This document shows positions 7,998 to 16,867 of a DNA stretch of 53,498 bases, piece after piece. Position 1 is the first letter of the stretch, and each line of letters begins with the position of its first letter. A program made the translations under genes and the position numbers. Source of the DNA: an uncultured Eubacterium sp. (GTDB taxonomy: Bacteria; Bacillota; Clostridia; Lachnospirales; Lachnospiraceae); contig CAOKNO010000009.1 in NCBI GenBank assembly GCA_948470065.1, positions 1-53,498 of the forward strand. Reading direction: 5' to 3'. The notes under the pieces are model-generated. The model made no database searches. It saw nothing but the letters and a program-made list of their open reading frames with translations, and had not been told where the DNA came from.

Positions 7998-9128
7998 ATG
8001 TACATACCATACGGACACCAGACAATAACAGAAGACGACATCCAGGCAGTTGTAGACGTGCTGCGTTCCGATTACCTTACGACTGGGCCTGCTGTGGAGG
8101 AGTTTGAACGGAAGGTCGCTGGCTATACGGGGGCAACATATGCGGTTGCCGTATCGAACGGAACAGCGGCTTTACATACCGCCTGCCTTGCCGCAGGGAT
8201 CGGCCCGGGGGATGAAGTGATTACAACGCCGATTACCTTTGCAGCCTCAGCCAATTGCGTGCTGTACTGCGGCGCAAGGCCAGTGTTTGCAGATATCGAT
8301 CCGGTCACATACAATATCGATCCGGAAGACATCGAGAAAAAGATTACGCCAAGGACAAAGGCCATCATCCCTGTGCATTTTACAGGGCAGCCTTGTGCGA
8401 TGGATGAAATCCACAAGATAGCTAGAAAGCATGGCTTGCTGGTTATTGAAGATGCGGCCCATGCCCTTGGGGCGGAGTATAAGGGGAAGAAAATAGGTTC
8501 CCTTCCTTCGGATATCACAATTTTCAGCTTCCATCCGGTAAAGCCAATCACGACAGGGGAAGGCGGCATGGCTGTGACGGATGACAAAGGGCTTTACGAG
8601 CGCCTGAAGCTTTTCCGGAGCCATGGCATTACCAGGGAAGAAGGGATGATGGAGAAGAAGGAAGGCGGCTGGTATTATGAGCAGGTTGCGCTTGGGTTCA
8701 ATTACCGTATGACAGATATACAGGCAGCCTTGGGCAGCAGCCAGCTTGGGAAGCTGGATGGCTTCATCCAGCGCAGGCAATGTGTGGCGGAGAGGTATAA
8801 TAAAGCTTTTGAAGGGACGCCTGGGCTCATACTTCCGGCGCAGCAAGAGGGGACAAAGAGTGGTTGGCATCTCTATGTGCTGCAGGCGCCAGGTTTCGGG
8901 CGGGATAGGGTGTTTGCGTCCTTAAGGGACGAAGGGATTGGGGTAAATGTCCATTATATCCCGGTCTACCGCCATCCGTATTACCAGAGGCATGGATACC
9001 AGGATACCTTCTGCCCAAATGCAGAAGCGCTGTACCAGGATATGATAAGCCTTCCAATTTACCCTGGCTTAGAGGAAGGGCAGCAGGAGATTGTGATAGA
9101 GAAGGTATTGTCGGTGTTAGGAAGGTAA
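7998..9128 (+). CDS. pseC: DegT/DnrJ/EryC1/StrS sugar aminotransferase, PseC-like
   Basis: A 376-residue PLP enzyme of the sugar-nucleotide aminotransferase family. The closest pattern is PseC, which aminates the 4-keto sugar in pseudaminic acid synthesis (UDP-4-amino-4,6-dideoxy-AltNAc formation). Visible features are the opening YIPYGHQTITEDDI, AVSNGTAALH for the phosphate pocket, VIEDAAHALGA with the PLP-contacting Asp, and the Schiff-base Lys182 in FHPVKPITTGEGG. The C-terminal SLPIYPGL segment is typical. No pseB, pseF or other glycan gene is nearby, so the product sugar is uncertain. It stands 18 bases before the histidine kinase, apparently in the same transcript, and is the only biosynthetic gene of the signalling block. 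Confidence 0.82.
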   Translation: MYIPYGHQTITEDDIQAVVDVLRSDYLTTGPAVEEFERKVAGYTGATYAVAVSNGTAALHTACLAAGIGPGDEVITTPITFAASANCVLYCGARPVFADIDPVTYNIDPEDIEKKITPRTKAIIPVHFTGQPCAMDEIHKIARKHGLLVIEDAAHALGAEYKGKKIGSLPSDITIFSFHPVKPITTGEGGMAVTDDKGLYERLKLFRSHGITREEGMMEKKEGGWYYEQVALGFNYRMTDIQAALGSSQLGKLDGFIQRRQCVAERYNKAFEGTPGLILPAQQEGTKSGWHLYVLQAPGFGRDRVFASLRDEGIGVNVHYIPVYRHPYYQRHGYQDTFCPNAEALYQDMISLPIYPGLEEGQQEIVIEKVLSVLGR

Positions 9129-9146
9129 TACGGATTGGAGGGGCTT

Positions 9147-10589
9147 ATGGCGCAAGGGATTGCTCAAAAAGAGGATTTCCTCCGGCTTGCAGACGCAGCT
9201 TTGGAGATTATCATCGGGTATGGGGAAGATGGCAGGATTTGTTATGGGAACCGTCTTGCAAAGGAGGAGTCTGGATATGGGGAAGGGCTGTTGGATTGTT
9301 CTGTGCAGGAATTGTTCCCTGTGGAGCTTTCCTGGCAGGATGGCAAGGAAGAAGGAAGGGCGAAAGAGGCGGACGCTGGTTTTGAAGGGATGATGTACCG
9401 GAAGAACGGCACCTGCTTCCCGGTCTGGATATCTGTGTTGGAAGGTGGCCAGATCCAATATCTGTTCGCTGTGAATATCGCGAAGCAGGTGGAGCTAGAG
9501 CGCAAGCTGGTACGTACCAAAGAGGAGATGGAGGATACCATTAAGGTCAAAAACGAGTTTGTGGCCAATGTGACGCATGAGCTGCGTACCCCGGTGAATG
9601 GGATCCGGGGGCATGTTAAAAACCTGTTGGACGCTGGGGTAAGCGAGGAGCAGGGGCGTACGCTTGATATTGTGCTCCGCTGCTGTGGGAACATGTCTGC
9701 AATCATCAATAATATCTTAGATTTTTCCAAACTGGAGGCTGGGAAGTTTACCGTTGAGCAGAAAGAGTTTGATTTCTACGAGATGGTGAACCATGCAGTG
9801 GAAACGAATATTGCTGCAATAGAAGAAAAGGGGCTGCGCGCGATTGTAAATGTAGATCGCCAGATCCCAGAGTACCTGATCGGGGATGAACTGCGGCTGA
9901 CGCAGGTTTTGAATAACCTTCTGTCGAATGCAGTCAAATTTACGAGCATAGGTTATGTCAGCATTGAGGTGACCAAGACCTTGGAATTTGACGATGAGGT
10001 CGAACTGTTCTTTGTCGTTTCAGACACGGGGATTGGGATTTCCAAGGATGAGACGGATAAGCTGTTCAAAAGCTTTTCCCAGGTAGACGCTTCGATCACC
10101 AGGAAATACGGCGGCACAGGGCTTGGCCTTTCCATTACTAAGCAGCTTGTGGAACTGATGCATGGGAGCATCCATGTTGAAAGCGAGAAAGGGAAAGGGA
10201 GCAGCTTTTCTTTCTCAGCGCGCCTTCATGTGGCGCAGGACAAGTCGGCGGCAGGCCAGGGGAACCAGAAATTTGAGTTCCTCAACCAGGAGCAGCCGGC
10301 GGACGGTATGGAGGATATGGAGCAGATCTTCCGGTTCGGCTCGAAGGAGAACCTACAGGAAATCAAGAGCAAGATGGAGAAGCTGATTATCTGCATTGAA
10401 GTAGGCGCATGGGATAAGGCAGAGATGTTTACCCATAATGTGAAAGCGCTGGCGGAACAAGGCCCGAAGGAGATCAAGAAGGCAGCGTTCCGCTTGGAGA
10501 TGGCGGTGCGCAAGGAAGATATGGAAAAGAGCGTGGAACAGTACGGCAGGCTTAAGGAAACGCTAGAAGGAGCGGTTGGGGGCTTATAA
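9147..10589 (+). CDS. PAS sensor histidine kinase with HPt-like tail
   Basis: A 480-residue soluble kinase with no membrane segment or signal peptide. Residues about 10-115 resemble a PAS fold, followed by a short coiled coil. HisKA carries His144 in NVTHELRTPVNG. The HATPase has the N box (LNNLLSNAVKF), G1 (DTGIGIS), an F box and G2 (GGTGLGLSI). Residues about 385-475 resemble an HPt four-helix bundle, with THNVKALAEQGPKEIKKAA where HPt proteins carry the phosphorylatable His. The ATG at 9147 sits behind GGAGGGG. The next gene, 12 bases on, encodes a receiver protein and is the obvious partner. The input signal must be cytoplasmic. Confidence 0.9.
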   Translation: MAQGIAQKEDFLRLADAALEIIIGYGEDGRICYGNRLAKEESGYGEGLLDCSVQELFPVELSWQDGKEEGRAKEADAGFEGMMYRKNGTCFPVWISVLEGGQIQYLFAVNIAKQVELERKLVRTKEEMEDTIKVKNEFVANVTHELRTPVNGIRGHVKNLLDAGVSEEQGRTLDIVLRCCGNMSAIINNILDFSKLEAGKFTVEQKEFDFYEMVNHAVETNIAAIEEKGLRAIVNVDRQIPEYLIGDELRLTQVLNNLLSNAVKFTSIGYVSIEVTKTLEFDDEVELFFVVSDTGIGISKDETDKLFKSFSQVDASITRKYGGTGLGLSITKQLVELMHGSIHVESEKGKGSSFSFSARLHVAQDKSAAGQGNQKFEFLNQEQPADGMEDMEQIFRFGSKENLQEIKSKMEKLIICIEVGAWDKAEMFTHNVKALAEQGPKEIKKAAFRLEMAVRKEDMEKSVEQYGRLKETLEGAVGGL

Positions 10590-10601
10590 GGAGGGAAGCT
10601 A

Positions 10602-11684
10602 ATGGGAGAAAAGCAAGAAGCTTCCGGCATTGCGCCGCAAGTTTTGATTGTGGATGATATAGATACAAACTGCATGATCCTGGCTCAGATTACCCAGGAT
10701 ATGGGGTGCAGCCCAAGGTGCGCCACAAGCGCTGGGGAGGCGGCGGCGTTGATTTCAGAGAGTTTGCCCCAGCTCATCCTTCTGGATGTGTTTATGCCGG
10801 AGATGGATGGGTATGAGTTCTGCGGAAGGCTGAAGGAAAGCCCAGTTACCAGGGATATCCCGATTATCTTTATCTCGGCTGCGGATTCCAGTGAGGACAA
10901 GGTACGCGGGCTGAAGCTGGGGGCGGTGGATTATATTGGGAAGCCGTTTGAGGTGGCGGAAGTCACAATGCGGGTCAACAACCACTTAAAGATCTACCAT
11001 ATGCAGCAGGAACTTGAGTCGCTGAACCGGCAGCTACATAGCGTGATCAACAGCCAGACAAGGCGGATGGAGGAGGAGCAGAAGAACATGCTCTACGCGC
11101 TTTCAAGCATGGCAGAAGGACAAGGGGCTCCTTTGGCAGGGCATTTGGATAGGACGGCGCATAACTGCCGGATCCTTGCCCAAAGCCTTCAGTTCAGCCC
11201 AGAGTTTTCGGAACATATATCAGAAAGCTTTATCCATACGATAGAGGTGGCGGTCAGGCTCCGGGATATCGGGAACCTGCGGGAGCCGTGCAGCCCATCA
11301 AAGTTATGGGAGCCTGGCGCGGAAAACAGCCGCCTATTGCAGCGGCATGTGGATCAAGGGACTGCTTTTTTGGAACAGATGTATGCGTGCGTCCCGGGAA
11401 ACAGCTTCTTGCCCATGGCGGTTGAGATTGCACAATGCTGCCATGCGTATTGGGATGGGGGCGGCTACCCAAGGGGGATTGCTGGGAAACAGATCCCATT
11501 ATCTGCCAGGATTGCGGCGCTTGTGGACTTCTTGTCGGCGTCTGCTATGCCGCATGGGGAGCGTCCTGCCTGTGGGAAGGAAGCGGCGCTTGAAAAAATT
11601 TCCAAAGGCTCTGGGACGCTGTTTGATCCAGAGATTGTGGATGTGTTTTTGAAAGTTGAACGGCAGATGTTATGGTATAATTGA
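10602..11684 (+). CDS. Response regulator with degenerate HD-GYP domain
   Basis: A 360-residue protein. The receiver (1-125) has Asp19, phosphoacceptor Asp62 in LLDVFMPEMDG and Lys114 in GKPF. A coiled coil follows (about 130-165). Residues 165-350 match an HD-GYP c-di-GMP phosphodiesterase in layout (GHLDRTAHNC, RHVDQGTAFL, YWDGGGYPRGIAGKQIPLSARIAALVD, FDPEIVDVF). Several metal ligands are altered: the HD pair is Arg221-Asp222, HHE is Cys280-His281-Ala282, and the second Asp of DxxDA is Ser312. Catalysis is therefore doubtful, and a binding or scaffold role is more likely (inference). It is preceded by GGAGG and pairs with the upstream kinase. Confidence 0.88.
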   Translation: MGEKQEASGIAPQVLIVDDIDTNCMILAQITQDMGCSPRCATSAGEAAALISESLPQLILLDVFMPEMDGYEFCGRLKESPVTRDIPIIFISAADSSEDKVRGLKLGAVDYIGKPFEVAEVTMRVNNHLKIYHMQQELESLNRQLHSVINSQTRRMEEEQKNMLYALSSMAEGQGAPLAGHLDRTAHNCRILAQSLQFSPEFSEHISESFIHTIEVAVRLRDIGNLREPCSPSKLWEPGAENSRLLQRHVDQGTAFLEQMYACVPGNSFLPMAVEIAQCCHAYWDGGGYPRGIAGKQIPLSARIAALVDFLSASAMPHGERPACGKEAALEKISKGSGTLFDPEIVDVFLKVERQMLWYN

Positions 11685-11709
11685 CAAATTGGGTGGAATA
11701 TAGTACGAT
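11681..11709 (+). promoter_or_regulatory. Promoter of the cheR operon
   Basis: A perfect TTGACA -35 box overlaps the stop codon of the preceding regulator. A 17-base spacer and TACGAT follow (4 of 6 for the -10). It gives the chemosensory genes their own start site near 11716. Confidence 0.55.
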
Positions 11710-11717
11710 AGATAAGG

Positions 11718-11745
11718 TGCATATCAATTATAAAGTGCATGATAT
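11718..11745 (+). repeat. Paired repeats at the cheR start site
   Basis: GTGCAT occurs twice (11718-11723 and 11735-11740) with a 17-base period. Overlapping it, ATATCA (11721-11726) and TGATAT (11740-11745) form an inverted repeat. The position just after the predicted start site suits an operator, but no regulator is identified. Confidence 0.3.
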
Positions 11746-11796
11746 TTTCCTAGCTGGAAAGAGATTGAGGAATAGATAGAAACAGAGGGAAACCGA

Positions 11797-12600
11797 ATGA
11801 TTACGGAACAGGAATTTAACCGGATTCAGGTTTATGTAAAAAAACGGTATGGGATAGACTTGAGCGGGAAACAGATCCTGGTGAGCGGGAGGCTGGAGAA
11901 TTACATCCTTCGGAATGGATTTGGCGGATATGATGAATATATGGAGAAGGTGGAGAAAAGCCCGGCCGGGGAGGAAGCGCGCAATTTAATCAATGTACTT
12001 ACGACGAACCATACATATTTTATGCGGGAATTTGAGCATTTTGAGTTTATGAAAAAGACGATCTTACCAAAGCTTAAGGTGTCGGAGGCGTCCAAAAAGG
12101 ATCTGCGGATCTGGTCCGCGGCTTCTTCTACGGGCGAGGAGGCGTATACGATAGCTATGGTACTGAAGGATTTTTTTGGGATAGACCATCACCAATGGGA
12201 TACGAAGGTGTTGGCTACGGATATATCCACAAAGGTCTTGATGCACGCCCAGAGAGGGAAGTACCTTGAAGAGCAGATAGAGCCGCTGCCTGAGCAATGG
12301 CGTAAGAAGTATTTTAAGAAACTCAATGCGCTGGAATACCAGGTGAAGCCTGAACTGAAGAACGAGGTGATTTTCAGGCAGTTCAACCTGATGAACACAT
12401 TCCCATTCCGTAAGCCGTTTCATGTGGTGTTTTTACGGAATGTCATGATATATTTTGACGATAAGACGAAGCTGAACCTTTTGAACAAGATATATGACCA
12501 TTTGGCTCCTGGAGGGTATCTGTTCGTTGGAACGACAGAATCCGTGAGCCGGAATGGGACGAAATTCAAGTATGTCGAGCCTTCCATTTATCAGAAATAA
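11797..12600 (+). CDS. cheR: Chemoreceptor methyltransferase CheR
   Basis: A 267-residue enzyme that methylates glutamates of chemoreceptors with S-adenosylmethionine. The N-terminal helical domain ends in VLTTNHTYFMRE, whose Thr/Arg contact the substrate. The SAM site is IWSAASSTGEEAYTIAM. LRNVMIYFDDKTK and GYLFVGTTESV complete the Rossmann methyltransferase fold. The length is normal. It opens the che gene run and presumably acts on the single receptor encoded at its end. No beta-subdomain tether or TPR extension is visible. Confidence 0.96.
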   Translation: MITEQEFNRIQVYVKKRYGIDLSGKQILVSGRLENYILRNGFGGYDEYMEKVEKSPAGEEARNLINVLTTNHTYFMREFEHFEFMKKTILPKLKVSEASKKDLRIWSAASSTGEEAYTIAMVLKDFFGIDHHQWDTKVLATDISTKVLMHAQRGKYLEEQIEPLPEQWRKKYFKKLNALEYQVKPELKNEVIFRQFNLMNTFPFRKPFHVVFLRNVMIYFDDKTKLNLLNKIYDHLAPGGYLFVGTTESVSRNGTKFKYVEPSIYQK

Positions 12601-12665
12601 GAATATATCAGCGATAAGAACATATTTGAATGTATGTATTCAAAGATAGAAAGCGGGATGAAGGG

Positions 12666-13682
12666 ATGCGGAAAGTCAGAGTATTAGTGGTAGATGATTC
12701 GATGTTGTTTCGCAGGCTGTTGGCGGAGGGCTTGCAGGAGGATCCCATGATAGAAGTCGTGGCGCAGGCGGCGGATGCTTATGAGGCGCGGGACGCCATC
12801 CTTCAGTATTCTCCGGACGTCATGACATTGGATGTGGAGATGCCGAAGATGGATGGGATTGCATTTTTAAGGAAGCTGCTGCCCCAATACCCGTTGCCAG
12901 TCGTCGTCGTCAGTTCCCTGGATGTGAAAGTGTTTGAGGCCATGGAGGCAGGGGCGGTAGATTTTATCCGTAAGCCGAATATGGCCAACCGGGATCAGGT
13001 AAGGACGTTTCTGAAAAAAGAGCTCGGGGCGAAGGTAAAGATTGCCTCGACAGTCAAGGTTGGGGGGCTGAAACGGGTAATGCCTTATCCTTCCCATATG
13101 GCTGCGTCGGTAAGGAGCAATATGGTGGTTGCGATTGGGGCGTCGACAGGCGGGACAGAAGCCATCTTGGAAGTAGTGCGCCAGTTTCGGCGGGATATCC
13201 CAGGCGTGGTCATTGTGCAGCATATGCCGCCAGGCTTTACGCAGATGTACGCCAACCGCTTGAACAACCAGTGCCAGGTGGCTGTGAAGGAAGCGGCGAC
13301 GGGGGATCGCGTGCTGCCAGGCAGCGTCCTGATCGCCCCAGGGGATAGGCAGATGCGCCTGTTGAAGGTTAATGGGGTCTACCAGGTGGAATGCCGGCCT
13401 GGAGAGAAGGTCAGCGGGCATTGCCCTTCCGTGGATGTGCTGTTTTCCTCTGTGGCCAAAACGGCGAAGCAAGACGCTGTAGGCGTGATCCTTACCGGGA
13501 TGGGAGGGGATGGCGCCAAAGGGCTCCTTGAGATGAGGAAGGCTGGAGCCATTACCATTGGCCAGAATGAGGAAAGCTGCGTAGTATATGGCATGCCAAA
13601 GGTCGCTTATGACATTGGAGCGGTCCAGTACCAGGTCGACCTGTCCAGTGTTGCAAATAAAGTATACAGCGTTTTAAAGTAA
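12666..13682 (+). CDS. cheB: Chemoreceptor methylesterase CheB
   Basis: A 338-residue response regulator and glutamate methylesterase/amidase that opposes CheR. The receiver domain has Asp10-Asp11 and phosphoacceptor Asp56 in TLDVEMPKMDG. The catalytic domain carries Ser in IGASTGGTEAI, His in VQHMPPGFT and Asp in GMGGDGAKG, the full triad. An in-frame ATG at 12630 would add 12 residues but lacks a ribosome site. MRKVRVLVVDDS at 12666 is the usual family start, though its own ribosome site is weak. Confidence 0.95.
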   Translation: MRKVRVLVVDDSMLFRRLLAEGLQEDPMIEVVAQAADAYEARDAILQYSPDVMTLDVEMPKMDGIAFLRKLLPQYPLPVVVVSSLDVKVFEAMEAGAVDFIRKPNMANRDQVRTFLKKELGAKVKIASTVKVGGLKRVMPYPSHMAASVRSNMVVAIGASTGGTEAILEVVRQFRRDIPGVVIVQHMPPGFTQMYANRLNNQCQVAVKEAATGDRVLPGSVLIAPGDRQMRLLKVNGVYQVECRPGEKVSGHCPSVDVLFSSVAKTAKQDAVGVILTGMGGDGAKGLLEMRKAGAITIGQNEESCVVYGMPKVAYDIGAVQYQVDLSSVANKVYSVLK

Positions 13683-13704
13683 ACCTAGAAAGGAGTATCT
13701 ATTT

Positions 13705-14097
13705 ATGAAGATCTTAATGGCTGAGGATGATTTCGCAAGCCGGAAGTTTATGTCGAATTATCTGGGGAAATATGGAGAATGCGATATAACAGTGGATGGG
13801 GAAGAGGCGGTGGACGCGTTTTTGATGGCCCTGGAAGATGGGGAGCCGTATGATTTGATCTGCCTGGATGTCATGATGCCTGTTATGGACGGGTATCAGG
13901 CCCTTAAGGCAATCCGCGACATTGAGAAGGAGCGTGGGATCTCTGGGGAGGAATCTGTAAAGATCGTTATGACCACAGCCCTGAATGAGGAGCGGAATGT
14001 AAAAGCGGCCTTTGAAATGGGGTGTACCGTATATTCCGGGAAGCCCATTGATTTGGATAAATTTGATAAAATATTAAAGAAACTGGAGTTGATTTGA
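13705..14097 (+). CDS. CheY-like single-domain response regulator
   Basis: A 130-residue stand-alone receiver. It has Asp7-Asp8, phosphoacceptor Asp55 in LDVMMPVMDG, a Thr-rich MTTAL strand and the conserved Lys in SGKPIDL. An eight-residue insertion after helix 3 (EKERGISGEE) is more usual in receivers of non-canonical che clusters than in motor-binding CheY. It lies between cheB and cheA, so CheA is its likely kinase. With no flagellar switch gene nearby its target is unknown. A good AGAAAGGAG site precedes the ATG. Confidence 0.9.
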   Translation: MKILMAEDDFASRKFMSNYLGKYGECDITVDGEEAVDAFLMALEDGEPYDLICLDVMMPVMDGYQALKAIRDIEKERGISGEESVKIVMTTALNEERNVKAAFEMGCTVYSGKPIDLDKFDKILKKLELI

Positions 14098-14151
14098 TGA
14101 TGGCGCAAAAAACATCTTGGGCTATACTGCGAGAAGAAAGGGGGCTAAAAA

Positions 14152-16287
14152 ATGGCAGAGGATTTTAACACAGAAAGTATGCTTGACATATTTCTTTATG
14201 AGAGCGAGCAGCTCTTAGAAACCTTGCAGAACGTCGTGCTAGAACAGAAGGACGAAGAGTGTTTTGACGAGGCTTCCATCAATGAGATATTCCGTGCCAT
14301 GCATACGATTAAGGGATCTTCTGGTATTATGATGTATGAGAATATCACGAAGGTTTCCCATAAACTGGAAGACGTCTTTTACTATTTAAGGGAATCCCAC
14401 CCGGAAAATGTCCCGCATTTGGAACTGGTGGACCATGTGCTTGACGTGTCTGATTTTATTACAGGCGAATTGGATAAGATTAAGGAGGGCGATACGCCGG
14501 ATGGGGATGAGAGCCAGATCATTGAGGAACTGGATAAATTCCTGAACCGTATCAAGAATGGGATTGAGAAGCAGGGTGAGGATCTGCCGCCGGAGAATAC
14601 GTATGTTGCGCCCAGCCAGTTCTACATACCGCCTACAGAGAACGAGAACTATAAGTACTTCAAGGCTTCCATCTACTACCGGAACGATACGGAGATGTGC
14701 AACATCCGTGCATATACCTCCGTATATGCGTTGAAGGAAATCACAGAAGATATGGAGTACATGCCAGAGGACATTATCACGAATGAATCAAGCGCTGCCG
14801 TGATCCTAGAAGACGGCTTCCATATGCTGATTAAGTGCCAATGCTCGAAGGAAGAAGTGTTAGAGGCAATTGGCGATACTTCCGGCGTGGACTGGGTGGA
14901 AGTAAATGAATGCACCGCCAAGGAATTTGAGATGGGCTTCCATCCGCAGGAACCGGAACCTATCGTAATTGAGGCGGATTCCAAGAAAGAGGAAGAAGCC
15001 AAGAAGGAAGAGAAGAAAGAGCCGGCTCCCGGCGATTACGTCATGAAGGCGAAGGAAACCGGGAAGGGGAAGAAGCTGGCCAAGAACCAGCCGAAGAACA
15101 GCCCGAAGCAGTCTTACATCAGCGTGAACGTTGAAAAGATGGATTCGTTGATGGATATGATTGGCGAGCTTGTGATTTCAGAAGCAGTCGTGCTCCAGAA
15201 CCCAGATCTGAAAGTCCCTGGGCTGGATCTGTCCAATTTCCAGAAAGCAGCCAGCCAGCTTTCCAAGATTACGACAGAGCTGCAGGATGTCATTATGTCC
15301 ATGCGTATGATGCCTTTGACGAATACCTTCCAGAAGATGAACCGCATAGTGTTCGACGTATCCAGGAAGTTAGGGAAGGATATCGAGCTGGATGTGATTG
15401 GTGAGAACACGGAAGTAGATAAGAATATCATTGAGCATATCTCCGATCCGCTGATGCATCTGATCCGTAATTCCGTAGACCATGGGATTGAATCGAAGGA
15501 AGACCGTATCGCTGCAGGGAAGGATCCGAAGGGGAAGATTACCTTGGAGGCAAAGAACGAAGGCGGGAAGGTCTATGTCATCGTAAAGGACGATGGGAAA
15601 GGCCTGAACAAGGAGGTGCTGTATGAAAAGGCAAGGAAAAACGGATTGATTGGCAACCGCCCGATGTCTGATTTTTCCGATAAGGAGATCTACCAGTTCA
15701 TTACATATGCAGGCTTCTCCACGAAGGAGCAGGTAACGGAGTATTCCGGCCGTGGCGTGGGAATGGATGTCGTTGTGAAGAACATCCAGACCATTGGCGG
15801 TAAGCTGGAGATTGACAGCATTGAAGGCGCAGGATCAGAGATGACGCTTAAGATCCCGCTGACGTTGGCGATTATCAATGGGATTGTCATGCAGGTGGCA
15901 GATTCTACCTTTGTCATTGAAACGAATGCCATTAAGGAATTTGTACGGTTTGGCAAGGATATGCTTGTGAAGGAGCCAGATGGAGAGGAATATGTCATGC
16001 TCCGCGGGGAGTGCTATCCGTTTATCCGCCTGACCCAGCGCTTCCACCTGGATGCAGAGATAAAGGAAGATTCGGAAGACGGCATTGTAGTCGTATTAGA
16101 ACATGAGAATAAATACGTCTGCATTTACATTGACACATTGATCGGGGAACAGGAAATCGTGGTCAAGCCGATTCCTTCTTACATTAAGAAGGTCCAGGGG
16201 CTGTCAGGGTGTACCCAGCTTGGGGATGGCAGTATCGCTTTGATTTTGGATATTGCAGGCCTGATAACTGACCAGGAAAGGAGATAG
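14152..16287 (+). CDS. cheA: Chemotaxis histidine kinase CheA
   Basis: A 711-residue CheA of normal length and domain order. The P1 HPt domain has His51 in AMHTIKGSSG. A P2-type regulator-binding domain lies around residues 163-265, followed by a charged Glu/Lys linker. P3 dimerisation starts at SYISVNVEKMDSLMDMIGEL. The P4 ATPase has LIRNSVDHGIE, DDGKGL and GRGVGMDVV, and the C-terminal P5 CheW-like domain begins near residue 575. All catalytic boxes are present. It should phosphorylate CheB and the CheY-like protein. A GAAAGGGGG site precedes the ATG, and cheW follows 3 bases later. Confidence 0.97.
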   Translation: MAEDFNTESMLDIFLYESEQLLETLQNVVLEQKDEECFDEASINEIFRAMHTIKGSSGIMMYENITKVSHKLEDVFYYLRESHPENVPHLELVDHVLDVSDFITGELDKIKEGDTPDGDESQIIEELDKFLNRIKNGIEKQGEDLPPENTYVAPSQFYIPPTENENYKYFKASIYYRNDTEMCNIRAYTSVYALKEITEDMEYMPEDIITNESSAAVILEDGFHMLIKCQCSKEEVLEAIGDTSGVDWVEVNECTAKEFEMGFHPQEPEPIVIEADSKKEEEAKKEEKKEPAPGDYVMKAKETGKGKKLAKNQPKNSPKQSYISVNVEKMDSLMDMIGELVISEAVVLQNPDLKVPGLDLSNFQKAASQLSKITTELQDVIMSMRMMPLTNTFQKMNRIVFDVSRKLGKDIELDVIGENTEVDKNIIEHISDPLMHLIRNSVDHGIESKEDRIAAGKDPKGKITLEAKNEGGKVYVIVKDDGKGLNKEVLYEKARKNGLIGNRPMSDFSDKEIYQFITYAGFSTKEQVTEYSGRGVGMDVVVKNIQTIGGKLEIDSIEGAGSEMTLKIPLTLAIINGIVMQVADSTFVIETNAIKEFVRFGKDMLVKEPDGEEYVMLRGECYPFIRLTQRFHLDAEIKEDSEDGIVVVLEHENKYVCIYIDTLIGEQEIVVKPIPSYIKKVQGLSGCTQLGDGSIALILDIAGLITDQERR

Positions 16288-16290
16288 GCC

Positions 16291-16818
16291 ATGGCAGAAG
16301 AAATCATGGAAGAATTGGATGGGATGGAAAGCCTTGAAGGCGTGGAAGGTTCCGAGGATGACGCGCAAAAAGGAAAGTATATGACGTTCCAGATTGGCGG
16401 GGAATTTTACGGAATCGCAATTAATTATGTTAATGAGATTATCAACATGCAGCCAATCGCAGGGATCCCAGAGGTTGAGGATTATATCAAGGGGCTTATC
16501 AATATCCGTGGGAAGATTATCCCGGTAATTGATGTTAAGGTAAGGTTCAAGCAGCCCTCGATTGAATATACAGACCGCACCTGCATTATTGTCATAGATG
16601 TCAATTCCACTACGGTGGGATTGATTGTAGAGAAGATCGCAGATGTCATCACAATAGACGAGAAACAGATCATCCCGCCCCCATCCTTGAACCAGTCGCC
16701 TAGTGGGAAAGATAAATATGTGTTTGGGCTGGTCAGGGTGGCCGATGAGGTGAAATTATTGCTGGATCCGGAGAAGCTGCTCAGTGATGAGGAACTGGAG
16801 CCGGAACTCGCAGAGTAG
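16291..16818 (+). CDS. cheW: Chemotaxis coupling protein CheW
   Basis: A 175-residue adaptor that links the receptor to CheA. After an acidic N-terminal stretch of about 25 residues comes the CheW beta-barrel fold: KYMTFQIGGEFYGIAI, GIPEVEDYIKGLINIRGKIIPVIDV and VGLIVEKIADVITI. It begins 3 bases after the cheA stop, with the AAAGGAG ribosome site inside the end of cheA. Only one cheW is present, matching the single receptor. Confidence 0.96.
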   Translation: MAEEIMEELDGMESLEGVEGSEDDAQKGKYMTFQIGGEFYGIAINYVNEIINMQPIAGIPEVEDYIKGLINIRGKIIPVIDVKVRFKQPSIEYTDRTCIIVIDVNSTTVGLIVEKIADVITIDEKQIIPPPSLNQSPSGKDKYVFGLVRVADEVKLLLDPEKLLSDEELEPELAE

Positions 16819-16867
16819 GTTAAGGAAGAGCAATGAAATATCAGGGAGATAAGCTAAGGAGATGTGA

